Shown: one piece after another, positions 25,117-36,683 of the stretch | Position numbering within the stretch: position 1 is the first letter of the stretch | How the letters are laid out: each line of letters begins with the position of its first letter | Source: Paguma larvata | Taxonomy: Eukaryota; Chordata; Mammalia; Carnivora; Viverridae | NCBI GenBank assembly: GCA_030068075.1 | Contig: CM057835.1 | Span: 71,315,895-71,379,894, forward strand | Reading direction: 5' to 3' | DNA length: 64,000 nt | The notes under the pieces: generated by a model | Databases searched by the model: none | What the model saw: the letters and a program-made list of their open reading frames with translations, nothing else | Told to the model about the DNA's origin: nothing | Program-made: the position numbers and the translations under genes

Positions 25117-25865
25117 TCTTTTTTATTGCATTCACATACACGTAACGTAAAATCTGCCATCTTAACCATTTCGAAGTGTGCAGTTCAGTCGTATGAAATG
25201 CATTCACCTTGTTGTACAGCCATCGGGATTGTCCATCCCCCTAACTCTTCATCTTGTAAATCTGAAGATCTGCACCTGTTCAACAGCTTCCCACCCTCCC
25301 CAGCCCCTTTAGACCACCATTCTACTTCCTGTCTCTATTAACTACTCCACCTCGTATAAGTGGACTCACACAGTAATCATCTTTTTGTGACGGGCTTATT
25401 TCACCGAGCGTAATGTCTCTGATTCATCCATGGTGTAGCATATTGCAAAGTAATTCCCTTCCTTTTTAAGGCTGAATAATAATCTGTTGTACGTATATAC
25501 TGCATTTTGGTAATACATTCATTGATAGACATTTGGGTTGCTTCCACATTTTGGCTAATAAAAAAAATGCCGCTATGAACATGTGTGTACAAATATCTGT
25601 TTGAGACCCTGCTTTCAGTTCTTTTGGGTGAATGACCCAGAAATGGAATTGCTGGATCCTGTGGTTGTTCAGTTTTTAATTTTTTAAGGAACCTTCATAC
25701 TGTTTGCCACAGTGGCTGCACCATTTTATATTCCCACCAACAGCATACAAGAGTTTTGGGTTTTCCACATCCTTGCCAATACTTGTTTTCTGGGTTTTAA
25801 AAAAATTTTTAGTTATGTATTTATTTTTGATAGTGGTTATCCTAATGCGTGTGAAGTGGTAAGAT
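25117..25865 (-). mobile_element. Antisense L1 3' region
   Basis: 'CATCTTAACCATTTCGAAGT', 'CATTCACCTTGTTGTACAGC', 'GGCTTATTTCACCGAGCGTA', 'GAAATGGAATTGCTGGATCC', 'CCACAGTGGCTGCACCATTT', and a final 'CATCCTTGCCAATACTTG' then 'ATCCTAATGCGTGTGAAGTG'. Antisense L1 from the 3'UTR into ORF2. Confidence 0.88.
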
Positions 25866-26094
25866 GGGAATTCGATTGGAAAAGGGCTGTGTAGCTTTGT
25901 TCCAGAAACTGTCTGGTTAGGTGCTTGGAGCCCTGGGGCGGACAACCTCCACTGCCCTGGAGGTAGACACAGCTTTGACTTTCTGGTTTCCCTGCCAGTG
26001 CAGCGCCTGGACAGTGAGACATTTTTCTTTTTTATTTTTGGTTTGAAGAAGATAGCTGTTATTTTCTAATGCCCACAGGCAGCATGAGACCCAT

Positions 26095-26131
26095 CCATCC
26101 CCCTAACTCTTCATCTTGTAAATCTGAAGAT
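26095..26131. repeat. 37-bp perfect copy of an L1 segment at 25233-25269
   Basis: The 37 bases from 'CCATCCCCCTAACTCTTC' to 'TAAATCTGAAGAT' are identical at 25233-25269 (inside the antisense L1) and here, 862 bp downstream and outside the recognised L1. Neighbouring bases differ. Direct orientation. Confidence 0.9.
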
Positions 26132-27547
26132 GGCCTAAGTTGCCCAATCCCAGCCAGTTGGGCTGGAGGGAATCCCTGCTCATCTTTCCCTACCCTCTTG
26201 GGTTGCTCATCTCCCTCTACTGAGCTTGAGCTCTTTGGGCTGGAGGGCAATCAGGAGAACTTTCTAGGGACTCCATGGCAACAAGGTGGCTTGGTGAACT
26301 CTGAAGCTGCAGGTCTGCTCCATGAACACCTGTCCCCAGGAGAAAGTAGGGAGTCAGCAGAGGCCAGGAATCCCCTTGCCTGGGATGCTGTGGGAATGAC
26401 CCAGGCCACCTTGGGTGAATACTGGTGACCAAGGTTACCTTCCAACTCTGAGGGCTTATGACATTCTCCACCGCTGGACATTCCGAGGTGCCTGCTGATC
26501 TTGACCAAGCGGTCTGCATTTCCCCCTTGAACGATGACCATACAATCCCAGATGGGGACAGGAGCTGCAGGAGAGGGCAGGCTGCCCCCAGGCACACATC
26601 CTCCATCTCTTCATGGCCAGATGAGGATATGTCTTAGCAAGCCCCTTGGAAGAAGAGCAGGCCATTTTGATGACCACTGTCTCTCTCTGCTCGGAGGGCA
26701 AAGCTGACATCACTGAACTGAGGGAAGCATGGCAGTATTATGGACACTCCTGGAGGCTCTAGTCAGAGCTGTGGCCTGGCAAGTAACCTTTCTTCAACAG
26801 CGTCAGGGAAAGGGGTGAGGGTCTGGCATCACCCCTAGCTGCCATCCTGGGGTGAGTGGCGGCAGGGCCCGTGTTCTGCAGATCAGCATGGTCAGTCCTT
26901 CCTAGGGTCCTCGAGAGTTCCAGCATCATCCCACCTGTTTGTTTATAAGGGGGGACATCGAGGCACAGAGCGGGGAGCTGCCAGTGGTCGAGCAGCCCCT
27001 GCTCACTGGGCTCTGTGACACGTTGTGCGACATTGCTCCTCACAGTGACCTCCAGGCCCATCCTTAGGATGCCAACAAGGGGCAGGCCAAGAAACATTGC
27101 ACCTCAGCAGGAGGAGGCCGATACCACCTCAGCCCACATTTCGCACATTCAAGGGCCCTTCAGTAAATGGCGGAGTTGGACGGGCCCGCCAGCCGGAGGC
27201 TTCTCATGGGCATGTGGAGGCCTAGAAAGCAAATGCACACTTGGATTCTGCTGCTCTGCAGAAATGGCCGTGCCTAAGTGCTGCCTCAGCCCACTGGGGG
27301 CCCGTGGACCCTTTGAGGGTTTTTTGTTTGGGGTGGGGGTTTTTGTTTGTTTTTTTAGGTGGCAGCCAAAGTATATGCTCTTGTTCAGCCAGTCACTCCT
27401 ACTGATTGAATGCAAATGAAATTTGCATTTTTTTACAAGGGAACTCAACACTGCCTCAGGAATGTTTGAAGACAAACAGCTCTGCTTTATAACTTTGATA
27501 CCGGCCATCACCACATTCAGTATATCTGATCAAAAATTTTGCTCATG

Positions 27548-27760
27548 GGGGGCGCCTGAGTGGCTCAGTCGGTTGGGCGTCCGACTTCGACTCAGGTCAT
27601 GATCTCGCGGTCTGCAAGTTCAAGCCCCACGTCGGGTTCTGTGCTTACAGCTCAGAGCCTGGAGCCTGCTTCACATTCTGTGTCTCCCTCTCTCTCCGCC
27701 CCTCCCCCACTCATGCTCTGTCTCAAAAATAAATAAACATTAAAAAAAAAATTTAAAAAA
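27548..27760 (+). mobile_element. Carnivore SINE, sense, little diverged
   Basis: Head 'GGCGCCTGAGTGGCTCAGTC', 'GAGCCTGGAGCCTGCTTCA', tail 'AAATAAATAAACATTAAAAA'. Flanked by 'AAAAATTTTGCTCATGG' and 'AAAAATTTTTGCTCATGG'. Near-consensus sequence and intact flanks suggest a fairly recent insertion. Confidence 0.95.
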
Positions 27761-30125
27761 AAAAATTTTTGCTCATGGAACAGAAATTGTAACTCTGAGT
27801 CAAGCTGTTATCTGAGCAACCACAAGTTCATTCACTTTTATGATTCACTGGTTAGAGATGCTTTGGTGGTTCTGGTGCCCCAGTGAGGCTCTGCACCAGG
27901 CAAAGCAGGGTAAATGCTGCCTGCACCCCTGTGGCTCAGCTTGGCCACGTTGCCCAGCTCCGGGTCCTGACTTAAATGGGGATAATGTTTGCTCACACCT
28001 GTCCTTTCTGCAGAGTTGGGGGGAGCAGGTGTTTGGTGCCAGCCCAGCCTGTACGCTTCCTCCTGAGAGCCCTCCCGGGTTGGTTTATCAGCAAGGCAGG
28101 CACAAGAATTGTACTGCCTACCATGTGTGTAACTCTTTCTTTCAGAAGGCTGAGAGCTCCAGGAGCCCCCAAGCTCAGGTCCTTGTGCAGAGGCCAGCCC
28201 CTGGCCCTCTGCTGACTGGGCTCCAGGACAGTGGCCAGCCCTCTTGCCAGTGAAGGCATGGCCTCTGCCCAGAGTGGAAGACAAGGTCCTTTGTCGAGAG
28301 ACCCAGCTATTAACTCCCAGCTGGGAGCAACCCATCCCTTCACAGCCAGGGTTTTGCACTCTGATCACCCTGGCTCCCCCAGATTGGGGCTGGGGGTAAA
28401 CGGTGCTCCCCAAATTCTGACCTGCCACCCATATTCCTGCCACTTAGTTCCAGCTCCTGCCCTTGTGGGCCTGTTGGCAGTTCTGTTCACCTGAGTCCCT
28501 TTGTCAGCTTTGCCACCTTATCATGTCCAGTTTTTTTTTTATTTGCTCTGTCTGCCTCAGGTCTGTGTGGCTTGCTCCATTCCCTGCCCTCTGTGCCTGC
28601 CCTGGCCTGAGCAGAAACGGGAGGCCTTCCTTCTGGCTTGCTGCCTTCTTTTTCCAGTTGCCCTTCTCCGCCAGCTTCCTCTCCACCAAGATCTCCCCAC
28701 CATCACGGTCCCAACTGGATTCACGTGCCCTTTCCAGAACTGGCACGTGCGCAAAGCGGGGTTATAAATAACCCTGGTCCTGGCCCTGCCCTTTGTTCTC
28801 TGTCTTCTGCATTTCTTTCCCACCCTCTCCCACAAGATGGAGTTGGCTGACTTCTGAGCTGTCCCTGTCTGCCACCAGCCCCCAGCTCCATTCCAGGGCT
28901 CAAGAGAGGATTCCTGGTCCAAGGAGAGGTGTCTGCACCCGTGTCTTCTCCCCAGCCCAGCACATTTTCTGAGCCAGACATTCCCCTGAGCTGGCCGCAC
29001 CCTTCGGAACAGGGAGAGCTGGAGTCGGCGCCTTCCTGCCTGCTCTCTTTTTCCTCCCAGCTTTCCAAATTGTGTGGGTGGGAATGAGATGCACTGCCAC
29101 CCACGTGAGCACCGGCATCTCGTGCTGGGTGGGGCTCCACCACACACCCCCAACTCCCCTACCGGCACTCACAGTAGCAGGATTGTTCCTCAGCACACAG
29201 CAGGGCCCGGTGCGTGGCTGCTGCCGCCCGAGGAGCCTGCCGTGCCTTTCACCTTTACCTCTTCCTTTGCTTGGGGCACAAATGGCACCTGGACATGTAG
29301 GAAGCACGTTCAGGGTCATCTAAGAGCTGCTCCTTCAGCGGGCTGCCGTCATGCATGGTGTGACCTCAGTGGGCTGAGATGAGAGGAGGTGTCAGCGTCC
29401 CCTACTCTGCATGACTGTGCACTGTGTATCACAGACTTGCTGATTATGGTGGCACTCTGGGCCCTGGACAGGCTAAACTGACAGTTCTGGATCTGGGCAC
29501 ATGCTTTTCAAACAGACCAGGGTTCCAGAAGGAGCACTCAGAACTTTGCAAAGATACAGCCAAAGCTAGGGCCCAATCAAGAGTTCTAGATCCATTCTTT
29601 CATTGATTTGTTTGTTCATTGTATCTTCATGGAGCACCTATGTATTCCAAGTACTGTGCTGGCACAGGAAGTTTCAAAATCAGGCACAACATGTCCTGGA
29701 GATTTCTGCCTGTGAAGCCGTTGCCCAGTGTGCTATGGAGGGGAGGGGGTTCTGTGTGGAATGGTCCCTTTCCTTGGAGCCATACTTAGCCATGATCTTG
29801 GTGCTGCCTTGTATGCATGCATGAGTACGCACACACACTTGGGCATGCATGTACACACATATGCATGCACCTAGCTCATGCACACTTAGAGATTCCCAAA
29901 GCAAAGTGGTGGTTCAGGAAGACTTTTTGGATGGTCCCAGTGGGCACTGAGGATGTGTTATGAGCCTCAGGGACCCAGAAAGCAGATGGCCCTGAGTGCT
30001 TCCTGCTGGGCTAGCCATCTGTATCACCAAGTGCCTCCCTCCTGCCACTCCAGAGAAATGGAAAGGGAATCATTGTTGGGAGCACACAGTGAGGCCTGAG
30101 CTGGCCTTAGGTCCTTCCTCGAACC

Positions 30126-30329
30126 CAGTGGTTCTCACCTAGGGGTGATTTGGGTCCAGAGGACATGCAGCAACATCTTGCATACATATGTGACTGTCCC
30201 AGCTGGGGATAGGAGTGGGTATTGCTACTGGCACATGTGGGTAGAGACCAGAAATGCTGCCCAGCACACAGGGCCCCCCAACATCCAAAAGAGAATCCTC
30301 CAGCTCTAGATATCAGCAGTGCCTAGGAC
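30126..30329 (+). mobile_element. MER5A-type DNA transposon, sense
   Basis: 'CAGTGGTTCTCACCTAGGGG', 'GGGTATTGCTACTGGCA', 'CAGAAATGCTGCCCAGCACA' and 'TATCAGCAGTGCCTAG' follow the MER5A (hAT-Charlie) consensus order. Non-autonomous and ancient. Confidence 0.8.
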
Positions 30330-30598
30330 CAGGAACCTGCCCCAGATCACCAATCTTCCCTAAGTGGTTCAGGAAAGTGGACTGAAGGGGCAGCACTCTG
30401 GTTCTAGACCCGAGGGCTGCCACAGTGTGGTTGCCTCATGTTCTCCCACAGGTGGGAAACCAGTGGCAAAATGAGCAGGGGCGTTGTCTCAGTTTCTGTG
30501 GACTATAGTGAGGCCTGTTGGCACAGGGCCAGGCAGAGGGAGAATGGGCAGCTGGTGGGCATAGCCAACCTCTGACACTGACTCCCTCACTAGTGGCA

Positions 30599-30650
30599 GG
30601 TCACAGGCCCCCTCCAAGTATGCAGAGCACAGCCCCCTGGGCTGCCCAGA
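30599..30650. repeat. 52-bp duplicated sequence, copy A (copy B at 33156-33207)
   Basis: 'GGTCACAGGCCCCCTCCAAG' through 'CCCTGGGCTGCCCAGA' recurs at 33156-33207 with two mismatches (TATG versus TACA). Direct orientation. The copies bracket exons 3 and 4. Confidence 0.9.
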
Positions 30651-30726
30651 TACCCAACTGTCCCTTGGGGGAAGTGGCCAGGAAGTCATACAAGCAGTTT
30701 TTATCGCCTTTGCCATCAATATTTTC

Positions 30727-30775
30727 TATTAGTTTACTGGGCAGCTGTAACAAAGTCCCACAGACTGGGGCATCT
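30727..30775 (-). mobile_element. MLT1-like LTR scrap, antisense
   Basis: 'TTAGTTTACTGGGCAGCTGT' then 'AACAAAGTCCCACAGACTGG' matches the antisense end of MLT1-type LTRs. Confidence 0.5.
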
Positions 30776-31038
30776 TGCCCTGACTGCCCAACTCCACACT
30801 GTCAATTTCTCAGTGTCAAGACAAAGGGTGGCCCTCAGCTTTGCTGGATGAAATCTCCAGAATTTTCAGTGACCATGAGCAAGTAATTGAGTGACCGAGG
30901 CTCCAGTGCCTCCCTTTATTTCTACATGGAGCCTTCTCCAGAGGCTTGTCCTCAAGTTGATAAACAGGCCTTCCTCTCTGAGAGAGGGCACCTAAGGCGT
31001 CATCCCCCAGGTCTGACCTCTGTCTGTTTCTCCTGCAG

Positions 31039-31143
31039 AACGAGCTGGACTTGGAAAAGGGCTTGGAGATGAGGAAATGGGTGCTGTCTGGAATCCTGGC
31101 TAGCGAGGAGACTTACTTGAGCCACCTGGAGGCGCTGCTGCTG
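31039..31143 (+). CDS. BCR: BCR exon 3: start of DH (RhoGEF) domain
   Basis: 105 bp, acceptor TCCTGCAG at 31038, donor GTGAGG at 31144, phase 0 at both ends. Encodes 35 residues (about human 488-522). 'ILASEETYLSHLEALL' is the first DH helix (conserved region 1), whose ETYL motif is typical of Dbl-family exchange factors and contributes to the Rho GTPase surface. The first residue is Asn where I recall Ser in human; the rest is essentially identical. Confidence 0.98.
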
Positions 31144-31496
31144 GTGAGGAGCGGGGAGGGCCTGAGCTGGGCAGGGGCACTCTGCTCACAGACCCCAGAT
31201 CAGCCGTCAGAAGGCATTCCCTCTTCCCTAGAGTCATTGAGACACGGTTGGAGGGTCAGAAATTTCACCTCCGTAGAAGCTGGGCTTCCCCATGGGGTAG
31301 TGGATACTAACATAAGACAGGTGCCAAACCAAGCTGGCTTTACATTTTCCTTTTTAATGGAATTTAAAAGTAAAAGCACATACGTCACATAACCATGACT
31401 TTCCGTGGTCACACCATGCATCTGGGAAAGGGTGAGCCCTCTCATATGTGCCACTCCACCTGTCCCCCGCGTTGCCTCACCTGTGCCCTCTTCCAG
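31144..31496 (+). other. BCR: BCR intron 3 (353 bp)
   Basis: Short intron with no recognisable transposon or exon. Confidence 0.9.
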
Positions 31497-31682
31497 CCCA
31501 TGAAGCCTTTGAAGGCTGCTGCCACCACCTCTCAGCCCGTGCTGACAAGCCAGCAGATCGAGACCATCTTCTTCAAAGTGCCTGAGCTCTATGAGATCCA
31601 CAAGGAGTTCTATGACGGGCTCTTCCCCCGAGTACAGCAGTGGAGCCACCAGCAGCGAGTGGGTGACCTCTTCCAGAAGCTG
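31497..31682 (+). CDS. BCR: BCR exon 4: DH domain
   Basis: 186 bp, acceptor CTCTTCCAG at 31496, donor GTGAGT at 31683, phase 0 at both ends; 62 residues (about human 523-584). Includes '[20 protein letters not shown]' and 'GDLFQKL', DH helices after CR1. All 62 residues match the human protein as I recall it, indicating strong constraint. With exon 3 it forms a 291-bp in-frame block. Confidence 0.98.
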
Positions 31683-31802
31683 GTGAGTGACTCGGAACAG
31701 GTGCACAGCAGCCTCCCAGGAGCTTGCAGCTCTGCAGGGGTCAGCCTCTTCCTTGACCTGCCAACATGCGTTGCCAAGGGCTCTGGGACACCGAACCCTT
31801 AT

Positions 31803-31891
31803 TTTAAGGCTCCACATTCAACGTGGGACTTGAACCTATGACCCTGAGATCAAGAGTCACATGCTCTAGCAACTGATCCAGTCAGGCACTC
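31803..31891 (-). mobile_element. Old short carnivore SINE fragment, antisense
   Basis: 'GTGGGACTTGAACCTATGAC', 'GAGATCAAGAGTCACATGCT' and 'CAGTCAGGCACTC' match the head of the short CAN-SINE. Truncated and diverged. Confidence 0.75.
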
Positions 31892-33155
31892 TTGGAAAAA
31901 CACAATTTTTTTAAGTGGTGTGGGGTGGGGAGATGTGGTCAGTAAAAATCAAGGTAGTGGGAAAAGTACCTCTGGAGCCTGAAGGAGGGCCTGGCAGGGA
32001 GAGGTGGGGAGAACCCGCGTTAGCTCCTGCCAGCAGCTGTTTTCAGAACCAACAGGCATATTTAATGCTGACTTTGACGGTGGTGACACCCTCATGCCTT
32101 ATACAAATCAAGTCTGGTTCTTATAGACAGACTAGAGAAATGCGGGGCAGGGTGGTTTGTGACTGCAGAGCGTGGACCAAGGCACAGCCTCGTAATGAGA
32201 GGTGGTCTGGCTCCTGAGTAGTGGGGTACATGGGGGCCCACAGGTGCCCATCTCACCTTAGCTGAGCCAGCTCCTATAAGGCAGGTCCGTCCTCACCACT
32301 GAGGGGATGAAAGCCTAAGGAACTATGGGTCACTTGCCTGCTGGGACTGTAATCCTGGTTTGTCTCCAAAAGGAGGGCCTTTCCAGCTGCCTTCAGGAGT
32401 CACAAACTGAAGGACAGGTGGTGCCAGATGACGGAATAAGAGTTTCTGAAAGGGCTTAACGAGCCCAATACTGACAAGGAATCCTTATGGCAGAGGTGGC
32501 TGTGGTCCCGATTTAGGTGAGGTAGAAGCACCCTGTCAGGACAGAAGGGGCCCACTGTGAAGGCAGGTCAGGGGCCTCTGCGGCCCTTTGCTGACCATAG
32601 GACCCAAGAGGAGCCAAGGATATGGCTTTTAAAAAGTCAGTGGGACCAATAAAACCTAGCAATCAGATGAAAGATGCTGAGGCAGGCCCCTTGGCACTGG
32701 CCAGGCCACATCTGGGACAGGGATTGGCTCGAAGCGCATATTTAACCAAAACCTGGGTCAAGTAAAACTTGTCCAAAAGGAGGAGACAGTTCAGGGACTC
32801 AGGGGAGGAAGGAGAAAACCCAAGAGCTGTCAGATTGACATCTGTCTTCCAACATACAAAGTTCCAACGTGTGTGGAAAGGAGTCCTCACCTCCTTCGTA
32901 GTTCTAAAGTGTGCAGCCTGTCAGTCTTTTTAAGAGGAGGCTGTGGGAGAAGGGAGTCTGGGTAGAGGAGCCCAGCAGCTGTCCTGGAACTGCCACTGAA
33001 GGCAGGTGCCAGGCAGGACCCTGTGACAGAGGTTCTACTTCTGAGGATTCCTAATCCTCAGACCAGATTGTCCAGGTGCCCTGTACGCATGCTTTTTCCC
33101 TGGAGCCTTCCTACTCCCAAGGGAAACCAATCCTCCAGGGGTAGAGGTGGCCCTA

Positions 33156-33207
33156 GGTCACAGGCCCCCTCCAAGTACACAGAGCACAGCCCCCTGGGCT
33201 GCCCAGA
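33156..33207. repeat. 52-bp duplicated sequence, copy B (copy A at 30599-30650)
   Basis: Direct repeat of the intron 2 sequence with two mismatches, 2557 bp downstream. Confidence 0.9.
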
Positions 33208-34039
33208 CCCAGTCCTTGCCTTGGCTTGCGTCTGGGCTTGTGTGATCCGCTCCGAGGTGTGGCCTTCCTGTTCGTGGTCCCCTCTCTCCACTACCCTGGG
33301 CTGTAGGTACCTTGGACTCTGGGCCAGAGCAAAGATACAAGAAACACATGAAGCTTTTCACCTTTTTTGTTCAGATTCCTGTCACATGAGACCCCTTTCT
33401 CCATAGCCAAAAAGCAGGAGGCTGTATTGGTGTAGCACCCGCATCTCTGAAATTCACCCCCACCCCATTTCTCCCTGTGTGACATGTCAGCAGGTTTAAA
33501 CCTAGTAGATTTGACTCAGCCTGCAGCCCTCCTGAGAATGGGAGAATCGTGTTGTTGAGAAGAAACTGCAACCAGCAGTCTTCCTGAATAACATTCCAAC
33601 ATCACTCAGAAAATTATCTTTCAAATTATCTTTCATAGTCTGATGAATGCCAGAATTTGGAAAATTTCTTCTGGTTTCCCTAGTGTCCTTGAGCTACCTT
33701 TGTGGGTCAGATATTGCAGCAGGGCTGACTGAGGGGGGAGCCGCAGTGGGAACCAAGTGGAGAATGTTACATGTGCCACCGAGCTGGGTGCTGCCCTTTC
33801 TGACCAGCACAGTGAGGTCAGCCCACCGTCACTCTATCAGGCTCCCCAGCTGGGAGAGTCTTAGGACCAGAGGAGCCCGCAATGCTGTGCCCCAGCCGCG
33901 GCACCTCCCCTGCCGGGGGATTTGTGAGCTGTGTCTGGTAGTTCAGCAAACCTGGACCCCTTCCTGCAGGAATATACAGGTTAACTGCAGTTGCTCAGGG
34001 GTTGGTTTCTGGCCGAAATTTTGTCAAGCTATTTTTTGT

Positions 34040-34720
34040 TTTTCTGATCCTTTCAAACTTCCAGAAAAGTTGCAAAAATAGTACAAGAATTCCCATGTGC
34101 CAGATACACCAGTTGTAACATTTTGTCAAATTTACTTTTTATCTTTTTCTCTATCACTTTTATAAACATATGTACACATGTGTGCATGCACACACACACA
34201 GGTGCTAAATAATTTGAAAATAACTTGCAGATACATCTGCCCTTTTACCCCTAAATACTTCTTCGTGTACTTGCTAAAAACAAAGACAAACTCCTTCTAT
34301 AACCCATAGTACAGTGATCGAATTTGGGGACTTTCATATTGGTGGTGGCACTGTCATTTAATATGCAATCCATATGCAAATTTCTCTCATCGGCCATCGT
34401 GTTCTTGATAGCCACTTTCGTTCTCTGATTGAGGACCGAGTCCGAAGTTACAAAATGGACTTGATTTTCACATCTCTCTAGTTTTCTTCAAACTGTATCA
34501 GTTCCTTGGCCTTTGCTTGTCTTCCACGGCCTTGGCATTTTTGAAGGGTACAGGCCATTTTGCATTTGTCTGATGTTTTCTCAGGAATAGATTCAAGTTC
34601 TGTGCTTCTGGCCAAAACGGAATAAAACAAACCACGGCAGTGATGCCGTGTCCTCCTCAGTGCCTCAAATCAACAGGCATGGGATCTCTATTTATCCATT
34701 ATTGGTACAGCTCCATTTTG
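34040..34720 (-). mobile_element. Probable old L1 3'UTR, antisense
   Basis: 'CTTTTACCCCTAAATACTTC', 'CATAGTACAGTGATCGAATT', 'GGCCTTTGCTTGTCTTCCA', 'CATTTTTGAAGGGTACAGGC' and 'GCAGTGATGCCGTGTCCTCC' resemble an old mammalian L1M-type 3'UTR in antisense. Family recalled, not searched. Confidence 0.6.
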
Positions 34721-34850
34721 GATTAGCTAAAAACGTGAGATTAGACTGCTTGGGCACTTCTCAAACGCCACATGGAAGACGGGAACTCCTTGGGGAAAGG
34801 GAGAAGGAGAAGTAATGGAAGGGGTTCTCCTCCCCTGGACCTCTTACCAG

Positions 34851-35176
34851 TTTGCTAGGGCCGCCACGGTCTGCACGACTTGAACAGAAATGGATTTCCT
34901 CATAGTTCTGGAGGCTGGGGTTCCGAGATCAGGCGCCAGCATGGTTGGTCTCCTGAGGCCTCTCTCCTCTGCTTGCAGATGGCCACCTTCTCCCTGTGTC
35001 TTCAGAGGTAATCGTCTGTGGGTCTGTGTCCTGATCTCTTCCAAGAACACCAGTCCTACTGGTATTAGGATCCACCCTAACAACCTTTAGTTAACCTCAT
35101 CACCTCTTATGCCGTCTTTCTAAATACAGTCACATTCTGAGATGCTGGGAGTTAGGCTTTCGACATAGGAATTTTG
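34851..35176 (-). mobile_element. MLT1-type MaLR LTR, antisense
   Basis: 'AGTTCTGGAGGCTGGGGTTC', 'GCTTGCAGATGGCCACCTTC', 'AAATACAGTCACATTCTGAG' and 'GTTAGGCTTTCGACATAGGA' are in antisense MLT1 order. Confidence 0.8.
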
Positions 35177-36575
35177 AAGTGACGCATTTCAACAGTAACA
35201 TCCCCCCTGGGCTCCTGACCACATTGTCTGAAGCAGCCCCATAGCTTTTAACCTCTGCTCTGTTCTCAGTCGTTTGGTGTATTATGTGGTTGTTGATTTG
35301 TTTATCATGTATCTTTCCTGCTACTGGCCTCACTGTGAGTGATTCCCAACTGTGGTGACAGTGCCTAAAGCAAGTCTTTGTTTGGGAGGCACTCAGTGAC
35401 CGGTGGCAGAGGAAGAGAAGGAAATGCCCTCGAACCTATTGGCATTTGAGGATGTAGTGACTTGTCAGGGTGATCAGTCCAGCAGGGGCTCTGCGCAGCC
35501 CCCACAGGGAGCGGAGCCAGAGAAGAGACAGTGCCAAGGGTGCCTGGCTTACCCAGCATCTGGACTTGTCATCTGAAGAAACATAAAATTCAATATAAAT
35601 GCAAATGCATATAGAAATAAAGTTTAGATTCATCACAGAACAAACACCAGGATCAGCTAAAGCTTTAGGCTTCCAGCCCCTGGTCGGCCGCAGTGGGAAG
35701 GCCTGGCCAGCGTGTCACTAGGATTCTCCATTACCCTCCCTAGGCCTGGCTTTGCTGATACAAGATGGGGGCTGGTTTTCCCTCGGCTGCCTCTGAAGGT
35801 GACCTGGGGCTCACGTATGCGTACATACACAAACACAGATACACATGCACGCCTTTGGAAACTGTCACTCAGTTGAGTATCTGACCATAAGGCTAAGTGA
35901 AGAGACCCTCTTTGGTTTGACACAAGACAAATAAAATGCCTCTCGCCTTATAGCTGGCAGCTAGCAGGTCTCCTGCACACCAGGTGTGGATTGTAATACC
36001 TGGACCCCCCCCCCTTACCAGGTTTGAGCTGGGCTCGTGTCTGGACAGTAGGCGCTCCTCTTCTCCAAGGGCAGCTAGATTGCGTGTTCCTCTTGTGTCT
36101 GAAGGGATCAGACATTAGCGGAGCACTGTGGCTACCATGGGCCAGGGGACCAACCTCCTTGTCCACTATAGTCTCCTGCAGCCAGAGTGAAAAGCTGCCA
36201 CTCCATCCTACCTATGTAGACTCTTGTCTGCGTTCACTGATAACCTTGAATTTTAGCCACTGCTGGTGGCACTATTGAAATGAGTGAGGTGGGAGGAACA
36301 AGCAGCTGTGGAAGGAAACTGTTACCTGCCTGGGGCAGTGAATCACTTCTCAAAGTGTCACTTGGGAGAGGGAAGCATGCTCAGTGCGTGGGGGGGGGAA
36401 TGGGAAGCAGGTGGGATGCAGTAGAGGGGAAGAGCTGAGGTGTCTGTAGCTCTGTGCTGCCTGCTGCACCTGGGGTTTCTCCAGAGCTGTGCACGGAAGC
36501 CCATTTCTCAGAAAGATGGGGAGCAGCAGCACCTGTCCTGCACCTGTCCCACACTCTCTTCCTTCCTTCCTGCAG

Positions 36576-36683
36576 GCCAGCCAACTGGGTGTGTACCGGG
36601 CCTTTGTAGATAACTACGGAGTTGCCATGGAAACGGCTGAGAAGTGCTGTCAGGCCAACGCTCAGTTTGCAGAAATCTCTGAG
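36576..36683 (+). CDS. BCR: BCR exon 5: DH domain
   Basis: 108 bp, acceptor CTTCCTGCAG at 36575, phase 0 at both ends; 36 residues (about human 585-620) including '[18 protein letters not shown]' and 'NAQFAEISE', middle DH helices. The Thr of METAEK is Met in human as I recall it. The donor is GTACTC, lacking the usual G at +5 and so weaker than the other donors here, but the next exon continues the protein exactly. Confidence 0.97.

Larger units (their letters stand above)
23159..31038 (+). other. BCR: BCR intron 2
   Basis: 7.9 kb. Holds a MIR, an antisense SINE, an antisense L1, a sense SINE, a MER5A and an antisense MLT1 scrap. The stretches 23159-24269, 26132-27547, 27779-30125 and 30776-31038 show no other recognisable element or exon. 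One member of a 52-bp duplicated sequence lies at 30599-30650. Confidence 0.85.
31683..36575 (+). other. BCR: BCR intron 4
   Basis: 4.9 kb. Contains an old SINE fragment, copy B of the 52-bp duplication, an L1-like 3'UTR piece and an antisense MLT1. The stretches 31892-33155, 33208-34039 and 35177-36575 show nothing recognisable beyond a C run near 36006 and a G run near 36390. Confidence 0.85.

Noticed and set aside
27838..28443. 201-codon open frame on the - strand
   Set aside because: Same GC-rich intron 2 context; no recognisable domain or homology.
28557..29168. 203-codon open frame on the - strand
   Set aside because: GC-rich intron 2 sequence with Arg/Gly-rich composition, overlapping frames open on both strands, no domain and no conserved-looking splice sites.
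31200..31817. 205-codon open frame on the - strand
   Set aside because: It is the antisense shadow of BCR exon 4 and its flanks; no splice or protein-family support.
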